From Molossus alvarezi (lineage: Eukaryota; Chordata; Mammalia; Chiroptera; Molossidae), in NCBI GenBank assembly GCA_037176705.1, contig CM073899.1, positions 1,674,001 to 1,738,000 of the forward strand: a stretch of 64,000 nucleotides of DNA. Reading direction: 5' to 3'. Position numbers and translations under genes: made by a program. A model generated the notes under the pieces. That model had not been told where the DNA came from, made no database searches, and saw only the letters and a list, made by a program, of their open reading frames with translations. Numbering within the stretch: position 1 is the stretch's first letter; each line of letters begins with the position of its first letter. Positions 11,020 through 21,060 of the stretch are shown here, in pieces.

Positions 11020-11800
11020 ATTAACTGTCAGAGACTATAAGCCAGCCAATAGGTAGAGACGATTCTCTGAAGGCTGTGAGCCTTGGGTCTGGCACTTGGT
11101 TGTTGGGTTTCATATCTCTGGGGACTGAGCTCTGAAGACTGTGGCCTAGGTCCCGGTACTGAGCCATTAACCCATGCTGCAGAACCCATTCTTCTCAGGC
11201 AGAATTCTCCCATCAAAGCAGCTATAGCCTGATGTGGGGAGAAACTTCCCCACCCACTGGAATTTATCCTCGCTTGGCCAGAAGGAGTCAGAGCCTAGCA
11301 CGGAAATGCAATTTGAGGCTCATTAACTGTCAGAGACTACTGTCAGCCTGCAGGCAAAGATGAGTCTCTCAGCAGTTTGAGCCTTGGGCCTGGCTCATGG
11401 TCATTAGTCACTGGGTTTTGAGGCTCTAGGGTCAGAACTGTGAGGGCAGCTTCCTAGGCCCCTGTGTGTGTCATTAACCCATGATGCACAAACCATCTTT
11501 CTCAGGCAGAGTTTTCCTCTCAAAGTAGCTTTGCACGAGGGGAAGCAATTGCCTCACCTGCTGGAAATCTTCTTAACCTGCCCACCTGGGGGAATTTTCA
11601 TTCAGCTGAGGGCTACAACCTGAGGCACATTAAGTGACTGTGGTTATCAGTCAGCCTGCAGCAAAGGTTCTGGGATACTTGAATCTTTGCCTGGCCTGCG
11701 ACTCTACCCAGGAAAGTAAGACCAGACATTGGTGTTCAGCTTGGTCACTTCCATACTCATCTAAACCCAGTAGAGGGAGCCACAATCTGCAGAACATCGA
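11020..11800 (+). repeat. Tandem monomers in the L1 5' UTR
   Basis: ATTAACTGTCAGAGACTA at 11020 recurs at 11322, and a diverged form starts at 11629, giving unit lengths of 302 and 307 bp and a partial third unit. Each unit then has a sequence like GCCTTGGG(T/C)CTGGC, CATTAACCCATG and TCTCAGGCAGA in the same order. Tandem 5' UTR monomers act as promoters in mouse L1; the same role here is inferred. Confidence 0.85.
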
Positions 11801-11858
11801 TACCCATAGGGATATTTTGACAGGCTCAAAATCCTGCTGCTACAGCGAAAATGGTGAA

Positions 11859-12706
11859 ATGAAGAAACAAATCCCAAATGAAAGAACAGTTCTCTAGAAG
11901 AAGGACTAAATGAAATGAAGATAAGCAAGTTATCAGATGTAGAGTTCAGAGTAATGATTGTAAGGAAGCTCAAAAGCATGAGTAAAGATATAGAAACCAA
12001 GAAAATCAACCAATTGAAAACGAAGAATGACATAACAGAAATAAAGAACACATTGGAAGGAATAACCAGCAGATTAGAGGAAGCCGAGGATTGGATCAGA
12101 GAATTAGAAGACAGGTTGGAAAAAAATCACTCAATTGGAGAACCAAAAAGAAAAAACAATTAAAAAACAGGAGGACAGTGTAGAGAGCTGTGGGACACCA
12201 TGAAACATAAAACATCTGTATTATTGTAGTACCAGAAAGAAGAATAAAGTGAGCAAGGATTAGAGAATCTATTTGAAGAAATAGTGGAGAAAACTTTCCT
12301 AATTTGGGGAAGGAAAAAGGCATACAAGTTTAGGAAACACAGAGAGCCCCAAGCCAGAACAACTAAAAGAGGCCCACATCAAGACACAAAATAATTAAAA
12401 TCCAAATATTAAAGGCAAAGAGAGAATCTTAAAGACAGCAAAAGAAAAGCAACCCGTTATCTACAAAGGAGCCCCCATAAGGCTGTCAGCTGATTTCTCA
12501 ACAGAAACACTACAAGCCAGAAGGGAATGGCATGAAGTCTTCAAGGTAATGAAAAAAAAAAGGATCCAAATTCAAGACTACTCAATTCAGCAAGGCTATC
12601 ATTTAAAATAGAAGGTGAAATAAAGAGATTCCCAGATAATAAATGGCTAAGGGAATATATCACCAGCAAACCAGCATTGCAAGAAATGTTAAAGAGACTG
12701 CTGTAA
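11859..12706 (+). pseudogene. L1 ORF1 (RNA-binding chaperone), broken
   Basis: L1 ORF1p is a trimeric coiled-coil RNA chaperone that coats L1 RNA. Its start (MKKQIPNERTVL) is followed at once by a stop at 11895-11897. Reading continues in another frame from 11915 with MKISKLSDVEF and a coiled-coil segment (ITSRLEEAEDWIRELEDRL). Shifted remnants of the RRM (ENLFEEIVE) and of the C-terminal domain (RFPDNKWLREYI, PALQEMLKRLL) follow, ending at TAA 12704-12706. Domain order is canonical but the protein is destroyed. Confidence 0.85.
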
Positions 12707-15145
12707 TAAACAAAAGAAATAGAGAGAAGCATAGGCATAATAAATATAAATAAGTATATGTAAATAATAACCTTAAATGTAAATGGATTAAATATTTCAA
12801 TCAAAAGATGCAGAGTAGCTGAATGGATAAGAAATCATGACCCATATATATGTTGCCTACAAGAGACCCACCTCACAACAAAAGACTCCTCACACAGGTT
12901 GAAAGTGAAGGGATGGGAAAAAAATTTTCTAAGCAAAGGGAAATAAAAAATAAAAAGCTGGGGTAGCAATACTTATATATGCTAAAATAGACTGCAAAAT
13001 GAAAGCCATGAGAAGAAACAAAGAAGGCCACTACATAATATTAAAAGGATCAATCCAAGAGGAGGTTATAACCTTGGTAAAAATATATGTACCCAATATA
13101 GTAGCTCCAAAATATATTTAAAAACTTCTGGAGGACATGAAGGGAGAAATTGACAGCAAAACAATCATAACAGGGGACTTCAACACCCCACTGACATCAC
13201 TGAATAAATCCTCTAGACAAAATATTAATAAGAAAACAGAGACCCTAAATGATACACTAGATCAGATGGATTTAATAGATATCTACAGACTTACACCCCA
13301 AAACTGGAGAATACACATTCTTCTCAAGTGCACATGGGACATTCTCAAAGACAGACCACATGTTAGGACACAAACTAGGTTTCTACAAGTTCAACAAGGT
13401 TGAAATAATATCAAACATCTTCTCAGATCACAATGACATTAAACTAAAAATTAATTACAATAAAAATACTCAAAACATTCAAACAGATGGAGGCTAAATA
13501 ACATGTTATTAAACAATAAATGGGTTACCAAGGAGATCAAGGAAGAAATAAACAACATCCTTTAAATAAATGAAAATGAACACACAATAACACAAAATCT
13601 ATAGGATATAGTGAAAGCAGTCCTGACATGGAAGTTCAGAGCACTACAGGCCTACCTCAAGGAACAAGAAAAATTTCTAATAGACTATCCAACCCTACAA
13701 TTAAAAAAACAAGAAAGCAAACAGAAAGAAAAATTCAGAGCAAGAAGGAAAGAAATAATAAAGGTCAGAGTAGAAATAAATGATATAGAGACTAAAAAAC
13801 AATTCAAAAGATTAATGGGAAAGATAAATAAGATTGATGCACCTTTAGCTAGACTCACCAAGACACAAAGAGAGAGGACCCAAATAAAATCAGAAATGAA
13901 AGAGATGAAATAACAACTGACACCAGAAATAGAAAGGATTGTAAGAAAATACTATGAACAATTATATGCCAACAAATTGGATAATCTAGGTGAAATGAAA
14001 AAATTCCCAAAGTCACATAGTCTCCCAGAGCTGAACCTGGAAGAGTCAGAAAACTTGAACAGACAAATAACAACTGAGAAAATTAAAGCTGTAATTAATA
14101 AACTCCCAGCCAACAAAAGCCTGGGTTCAGATGACTTCAGAGGGAAGATTTACTGAACATTCAAAGAATTAACACCCACTCTCCTCAAACAATTCCAAAA
14201 AATTAAAGAGGAATGAAGACTTCCAAGCTCTTTTTATGAGGCTAGCATAATCCTAATTCCAAAAGAAGATAAAGACACTACAAAGGAAGATAACTACAGG
14301 CCAATATCTCTGATGAACAAGATGCCAAAATCTGCTCAACAAAACATTAGCAAATCGGATCCAGCAATGTGTTAAAAAATTGCTTCTCCACAACCAAGTG
14401 GGATTCATCCCTGGGATGCAAGTCTGGTACAATATTAGCAAACCAATAAATGTAATTCACCACATAAATGAAATAAAAGATAAAAATCATATGATTGTAT
14501 CAATAGATTTTGTAAAAGTATTCAACAAAATCCAGCACCCATTTCTGATTTAAAAAAAAAAAAAAAACTCAGCAAAGTAGGAATAGAGGGATCGTATTTC
14601 AACATAATAAAGGCCATATATGACAAACCTTCAGCCAACATCATACTCAATGCATTTCCCAAGACAAGGATGCCCACTTTTGCCACTCTTATTTAACATA
14701 GTGCTGGCAGTCTTAGACACAGCAATTAGACAAAAAGAAACAATAAAATGCATCCAAATTGGAAAGTAGGAAGTAAAACTGTCATTATTCGCAGAAGACA
14801 TGATATTGTACATAGAAAATCCTAAAGACACCATCAAAACTCTACTAGATTTAATAAATGAATTTGGCAAAGTAGCAGAATACAAAATTAACATCCAGAA
14901 ATTGATAGCATTCTTATACACCAATAATGAACACCCAGAAAGGGAAGCTAAAAAACAATCCCATTGCAACAAAAGAATTAAAATACTTAGGAATAAACTT
15001 AACCAAGGAGGTAAAAGACCTGTTCTCAGAAAACTACAGACATTGAGGAAAAGAAATAGAGGAACATACAAAAAAATATAAAAAAATGGAAGCATATGCC
15101 TTGTTCTTGGATTGTAAGAGCCAACATCATTAAAATGTCCATACT

Positions 15146-15426
15146 GCCCTGGCCGGTTTGGCTCAGCGGTTAGAGCGTTGGCCTGCGGTCCGGAGAGACC
15201 CGGGTTCGGTTCCCGCTAAGGGCACATACTTCGGTTGCAGTTTGTCCCCGGCCCTGGTTGGTTGTGCGGGTGGCAGCCACTCGATGTGTCCCTTTCACGT
15301 CGATGTTTCTCTCTCTCTCCCTTCCTCTCTCTCCCTCCCACTCTATCTGTACAAAAGTTGGAAAAATGTCCTCGGGTGAGGATAAAAATAAATAAATAAA
15401 TAAAATAAAATAAAATAAAATAAAAT
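15146..15426 (+). mobile_element. Ves SINE, subfamily B, inside L1 ORF2
   Basis: Complete and little diverged: head GCCCTGGCCGGTTTGGCTCA, box A TGGCTCAGCGGTTAGAGCG, box B GGGTTCGGTTCCC, body, CT run, hairpin GTCCTCGGGTGAGGAT and an (AAAT)n/(AAAAT)n tail. A perfect 14-bp TSD (AAAATGTCCATACT) lies at 15132-15145 and 15427-15440. This is probably one of the youngest SINEs here and the best local reference for subfamily B. Confidence 0.97.
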
Positions 15427-16200
15427 AAAATGTCCATACTACCCTAAGAAATCTACAGATTCATTGAAATCCCAATGAAAGTACCTACCAATGGCCTATT
15501 TCACAGATCCAGAACAAATCATCCCAAAGTTTATATGGAAGCAAAAAAGACCCCGAATAGCCACAGCAATTTTGAAAAAGAAGAACAAGTGGGAGGGATC
15601 ACAATACTGGATATGAAAATATACTATAAAGCCATCATAATCAAAACAGGCTGGTATTGGCACAAGAACAGGCATATCGATCAATGGAACAGAACAGAGA
15701 ACCCAGAAATTGACCCAAGATATTATGTATGATTAGTATTTGACAAAGGTGGCAAGAGCATGTGGTGGAGTAAAAGACAGTTTCCTCAATAGTGAAGTTG
15801 GGAAAACTGGACAGGTACACGCAAAAATAAAATAAAATTAGACCACCAACTTACACCATGTGCAAGAATAAACTCTAAATTAATAAAAGATTAAATGTTA
15901 AATGTAACTCTTGAAACCATAAAAATTCTAGAAGAAAATGTGGGCAGCAAAATCTCAGACATCACAAGTAGCAGATTTTTCACCAATACACTGCCTAGGG
16001 CAGGAGAAACAAAGGAAAAAAATCAATACATGGGACTACATTAAACTAAAAAGCTTTTGCACAGCGAAATAAACCAACATCAAAATGAAAAGGGAACCCA
16101 GTCTCTGGGAGATGAGGGGTTAATATCCCAAGTATATAAAGTACTCATACAGCTCAACAAAAGGAACACAAATAATCCAATTTAAAAATGGGAAGAGATA

Positions 16201-16412
16201 CCCGGCCAGTGTGACTCAGTGGACTGAGTGTTATTTCATGGACTAAAAGGTCCCAGTTCAATTCCCAGTCAGGGCACCTGCCCGGGTTATGGGCTTGATC
16301 CCCAGTAGGGGGCATGAAGGAGGCAGAGGATTGATGTTTCTCTTATCATTGTTTCTCTCTCTCTCCCTTCCTCTCTTTCTAAAAAATCATCAAAAATATA
16401 TTTTAAAAAATA

Positions 16413-16451
<39 letters not shown>

Positions 16452-16452
16452 A
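16201..16452 (+). mobile_element. Ves SINE, subfamily A, inside L1 ORF2
   Basis: Head CCCGGCCAGTGTGACTCAGT, box B-like GTTCAATTCCC, body with GCTTGATCCCCAGTAGGGGG, CT run, and a long (AAAT)n tail to about 16452. The L1 text resumes with GGCAGAGGACCTGAATAG. The CCAGTAGGGGGCAT at 16302-16315 is CTCF-like (13 of 14). Confidence 0.94.
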
Positions 16453-17554
16453 TGGCAGAGGACCTGAATAGGCACTTCTCCAAACAAAACATACAGATGG
16501 CCAAGAAACATGAAAAAATGCTCAACATTACTAATCATCAGAGAGAAGCAAATTAAAACAACTATGAAGTATCAGCTCACACTTGTCAGAATAGCTGCCA
16601 TCAACAAATCGTCAAACAAGTGTTGGTGAGGGTGTGGAGAAAAGGGGACTCCAGTACACTGCTGGTCGGAATGCAGACTGGTGCAGCCACTATGAAAAAC
16701 AGTATGGTGTTTCTTCAAAAAATTAAAAATTCAACTGCCGTTTGACCCAGAGATCCCACTTCTATGAATATACCCTAAAAAGCCTGAAACACCAATCAGA
16801 AAGAATATATGTACCCCTATGTTCATAGCAGCACTATTTACAATAGCTAAGATCTGGAAACAGCCCAAGTGTCCATCAGTAGATGAGTGGATAAAAAAGC
16901 GGTGGTACATGTATACAATGGAACACTATGCAGCTGTAAAGAAGCAAGATCTCTTATCCTTTGAGATGACATGCAGGGACCTGGAGAGTATTATGCTAAG
17001 AGAAATAGACCAGTCACAGAAAGACAAATACCACATGATCTCACTTATTTGTGGAACATAATGAACAAAATAAGCTGTCAATCAAAATAGATCCAGAGAC
17101 GTGGAAGAAGGGAACAGACAGACAAACCTCAGAGGGAAGGGGCTGGGGGGTTGGAAAAAGGGAAACCAAAGAACTTCTATGTACAACCAGTGGACATAGA
17201 CAACAGTGTGGAGCAAGTAGGAGGGGTGGGAGTGGAGAGGAGGGTGTTAATGAGGGAAAAAAGGGGGACATCTGTAATACTTTCAACAATAAAGATAAAT
17301 AAAATCCAACATAGAGAGATCTAAAATATTAAAATAAATAAGTAAAAATAAAAATAAACTCACTATTATTTAACTTCAAAAAAGTCAATTATTACAATCC
17401 TATCTTTTGTCTAAATAGCCAATAATTTATAAGACCTTTAAAACTGTTTTATCATTTCTGCCTGGCTTATCATCAAATAGTATCTAATTTGTATATAAAA
17501 ATGTTTTCCTTTGCCTTGTAATATATTTTGGGCCTAATTGTGATTTTTATTAAA

Positions 17555-17769
17555 AAAAATTTTTTTTCTTTATTGATTTTAGAGAAAGAGAAAGTGAGAG
17601 GCAGAGAGAGATAGAAACATTGATGAGAGAGAACATCCACTGGCTGCCTCCTGCATGTCCCCCATTGGAGATCAGGCCTACAATCTCAGCATGTGTCCTG
17701 ACTGGGAGTTGAACCGGTGACCTCTTGGTGCATGGGTCTATGCTCAACCACTGAGCCACACCAGCCGGA
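17555..17769 (-). mobile_element. Ves SINE, subfamily A
   Basis: Minus-strand copy from T-rich tail to head (CTGAGCCACACCAGCCGGA). A TSD of about 17 bp, CCTAATTGTGATTTTTA and CCTAACTGTGGTTTTTA, lies at 17533-17549 and 17770-17786. Confidence 0.95.
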
Positions 17770-17786
17770 CCTAACTGTGGTTTTTA

Positions 17787-17900
17787 AAAAAATTGATTTT
17801 ATTGTTGAGAGTATTACAGATGTCTCCCATCCTCCCCTTTGTCTCCCTCCACCCACCTCCCACCCCAGGCCTTCACCTGTCTGTGTCCATGAGTTTTTAA
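17787..17900 (-). mobile_element. L1 3' end fragment
   Basis: The reverse complement reads GGGGGAGGATGGGAGACATC followed by TGTAATACTCTCAACAATAA, an L1 3' UTR terminus like that of the 11019-17361 element. The copy is truncated after about 110 bases. Confidence 0.75.
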
Positions 17901-20200
17901 TAAACACACATTTTACCTTATTTGTTCACATCCCACGTGTCTTGGTTGTTGCTTGATCACTAAAGTGACTTTTCCTTTCTGCATCATTGGATGGACCCTT
18001 ATGAAATATTTGAACTCATCCTCGTGTTTTTAAAATTTTGCACTTTTGATCATTCTGTTGATGAATTTCCTTTAGATAATAAAGACATCTATTAATAGTT
18101 TTATGGTATGATAGTATGATAGTTATAATACATCTTACTAATTCCCTAATAAGCACTTTGGCATTGAATAGCTGACTTCTGTAGGAAGTGCTTATTTGAT
18201 TTCATTTTGCATATATATCATAATAGAACATGAGTTTATTAACAGGTATAAAGGTTTACACTTTCCCAAAATAGCGTGCCATAAATTCTTTAGGACACTG
18301 TACAATTAGCTAATGTTGCATGATTTTTAAGAGATGGTAACTTCTTACTGGGGAAAAGAAAGAATCAGTTCCAGGAAAACCAGAGGCTGGCCTACATAAA
18401 TTCTCCTGCACACAGACCATCTGCTTTCAGTATGGTCTGTGTGGACACGTGTGGTGGAAACAGATGGTTGCATCTCTCTTTGAGTATGATGCAGAATTCT
18501 TGTGGAAGTTGTTATTTGGTTAGTAATTACAGTGTGTTTCTCCGTCTCCCTGATTCACTGTCTATATCATCAAGCAAAACAACAAGGAAAACAATCCCAT
18601 TCCCATAGTGTGTGGCCGACAAGAGAGCTGGCCACTGTGGTTGATTAACACGTTGTAACAACACCATCTCTTTTACCGTTGTAATTCAGTAAACCCCTGC
18701 GTACGGCTCTACCACTTCCTTCGTAATACGGTACCTGTTGAGTAAACTTGTGTCATTTATTCTCCAGCCAAGACAAACTCAGGGAGGTTGTTTGGGATCA
18801 AGGATGGTAAGAACTGATAGCCTGGCTTTGTTCTAGGATGTCAGTTGGTGACTATTTTTGTTTTGCAATGACTATTTTATTACCCTTGGGTGATTTGATA
18901 AAGTTTGACTAGACATCAAGGACCCTGTCAAGTAAAGAAGAGCGTCTATGGGGCTAACATAGAATGTGTTACCCAGGAGGTAGAGTGTCAAGATAGAGTG
19001 TCAACTCTCAGGAACAGCATAGATCATGTGTGAGTTAAAAATCGTGTCGTATCAAAGGTACAAGAGAGGAACGTCTGTTGCATGAACATGTAGGGAGACA
19101 GTCAGTCTAGTGTGTATGTGTGTTACAAATGTATAGTCGTGTAAAGTTTTAGAAACTTTACAACAATTCTCCGCTGCATACGCATCAGCAAAACTACTGC
19201 CCATGAATAGAAGAGGAAATGATTTCAGCAGCTTTGTCTCAGGCCAGTCACCTCACACATAGTTAGTGATTAAGAAAACGTTTTTACCTCTTACCTTTAG
19301 GAAGGATTTGCACTAATTTTTATTATTTTTCATAGAATCATAGCATTGTTAAATGCTTCCCAAGATGGCTAGACATTTGAGTACATAATTTAAAGTCAAT
19401 GTATGGGCAACCTTTGGTATAACCCCAATGAGTAATGTAAGGTAGAGGGAAGAGAGAAAGAACAGGGTTGGTGCCCAAACTCTTCACCTCTTATGGTGAT
19501 GAGTCAGGGAAACCAGCAGGCATTTACGAATGAAGAGAGATAAATATACTGTGGTGATGGCAACCAGAAACATAGGTAAAAATGAGAATGTTGACATTTT
19601 TGTTGTAGGAGAGCAGGGCTAGAGGTCAGATCTGGGAAACTCTTACCTTCCCACTGCTAAATTCCATATCGTTTGAATTGATTTTTTCATGTGTATCTTA
19701 TATCTTCAGAAAAAGATACTCTCCTTCGGCATTTCCATGATCTGTTCCCATTGTCTACATGTTTTATAATTGTATGCAGCTCTACTCAAATCTCAAATTG
19801 CCTGTCCTTCTGTAAGAGTGAGCCAGCTCCTAGGACCTCCAAACATTTTCCCTGGGTTTGTGCCCCTGCCGTCCTCTGGGTGGGACCCTGTACACTCTGT
19901 CGGAGGGCGACTGGAGCGAAATAGCTGTTGTATTTTGGTTCCAAGTTTAGAGCAAAGACCTTTCTGCAAAGTATGAAGAAGGGGACAGTGAGAGTTGTTC
20001 AAAGATGGGATGAGTTGCTTCGTGAGGTCCTGAGGACGTGTCTCTGGAAGGTTCAGCTTCGGGCAGGTGGAGTTAGCACCATTCAGACAGTGGGCAGTGA
20101 CCTAAAACTGTGGCTGAGTTTCTGCCTTGTTGGGGTCTAGGATGTACACGGAACATCTTCTTTCATCTTCTTTGGTGTGCAGAGAAGGGTGTAGGGCACA
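17901..20200. other. Unique sequence, no gene seen
   Basis: No exon, RNA gene or repeat recognised. A perfect 12-bp inverted repeat lies at 18409-18443. Confidence 0.45.
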
Positions 20201-20204
20201 GCCT

Positions 20205-20385
20205 CTACTTTAGCATTTCTCCATATGTGACCCATAAACCCCTTGAAGGAGAATCATCCAGGACTGTTGGGAATTTTCTGGGCCCCAAATTAGACATGGT
20301 GTCTCAGAATCTGTTGCATCCTGGGAATCTTAACCTTTAGTGAGCTCCACAGGTGCTTCTGGTGTGTATGAAGTGTGAGTCTGCA
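20205..20385 (+). mobile_element. Old hAT-Charlie-type fragment (MER20-like)
   Basis: The order GAGAATCATCCAGGACTGTT, GGGCCCCAAATTAGAC, CTCAGAATCTGTTG, CTTAACCTTTAGTGAGCTCC and GTGCTTCTGGTGTG parallels MER20/MER5 elements (TCACCTGGGA, GGGCCCCACC, TCAGAATCTC, AACAAGC, TCCAGGTGATTCTGATG). Heavily diverged and nonautonomous. Confidence 0.55.
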
Positions 20386-20587
20386 CAGCGAGTGTGTTTT
20401 ACGAAAGTGGGTCGTATGTGACCATCATAGTGTCCACGGGTGAGTGTCTGGGAGAAGATGGTCAATGCCAGGGTGAAACAAATCGTGTACAATTTGTTTT
20501 CAGTTTTATCCCCTCTCTTCATTTTATATTGACTTCTTTCATTTCATGCTGTAGCAACAGTGATAGTGCTGAGAAAGAGATAGCTAG

Positions 20588-21060
20588 CCGCCCCCAGAGT
20601 CCACAGCTACCCCCCTCCAGAGTCCATAGCTACCCCCCTCCAGAGTCCATAGCTACCCCCCCCAGAGTCCATAGGTACCTCCCCAGAGTCCATAGCTACC
20701 CCACTCCAGGGTCCATGGCTACCCCACCCCAGAGTCCATAGCTACCCCACTCCAGGGTCCATGGCTACCCCCCCAGAGTCCATAGTTACCCCCCCAGAGT
20801 CCATAGTTACCCCCCCAGAGTCCATAGCTACCCCCCTCCAGAGTCCATAGCTACCCCCTCCCAGAGTCCATAGCTACCACCCCCACCATGGCTACACCCC
20901 CATGGCTACACCCCCGTGGCTAACACCCCCCATGGCTACCCCCCCACCATGGCTACCCCCTTCGTGGCTACCCCCCCTGTGGCTATCCCCCCCGTGGCTA
21001 CCCCCCCACCATAGCTACCCCCGGTGACTACCCCCCCAATGGTTACCCCCCAGGCACCGT
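20588..21060 (+). repeat. C-rich minisatellite
   Basis: Tandem units of roughly 19-24 bp with the core AGAGTCCATAGCTACCCCCC; some units read CAGGGTCCATGGCTACCCC. From about 20880 the array decays into a shorter ACCATGGCTACCCCC unit. All long C runs are on the plus strand, so the minus strand is G-rich. Confidence 0.92.

Larger units (their letters stand above)
12765..17061 (+). pseudogene. L1 ORF2 (endonuclease / reverse transcriptase), broken
   Basis: ORF2p nicks the target and reverse-transcribes L1 RNA. Remnants appear in order. The endonuclease has LTLNVNG-like and GDFNTPL (about 13173) blocks. Next come the ALQAYLKEQEK and INDIETKK linkers, then RT text. The catalytic FADD motif reads FAED at 14788-14799, so a metal-binding aspartate is lost. 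The C-terminal part (MFIAALFTIAKIWKQPKCPS, 16819 onward) ends SLICGT plus stop at 17061. Numerous stops, shifts and two SINE insertions interrupt it. Confidence 0.88.
11019..17361 (+). mobile_element. Full-length, inactive L1 retrotransposon
   Basis: A near-complete LINE-1: repeated 5' UTR (from 11019), ORF1 remnant, ORF2 remnant, 3' UTR ending GGGGACATCTGTAATAC, AATAAAG and an A-rich tail. The duplication ACTATTATTT at 11009-11018 and 17362-17371 supports one intact insertion event. Two SINEs (15146-15426, 16201-16452) landed inside later. Without them the element is about 5.8 kb. Between the first A-rich tail (about 17300) and the 3' TSD lie about 60 bases containing a second A-rich tail, a possible 3' transduction. 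Both ORFs carry many stops and shifts, so it cannot encode its own proteins. Confidence 0.92.
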
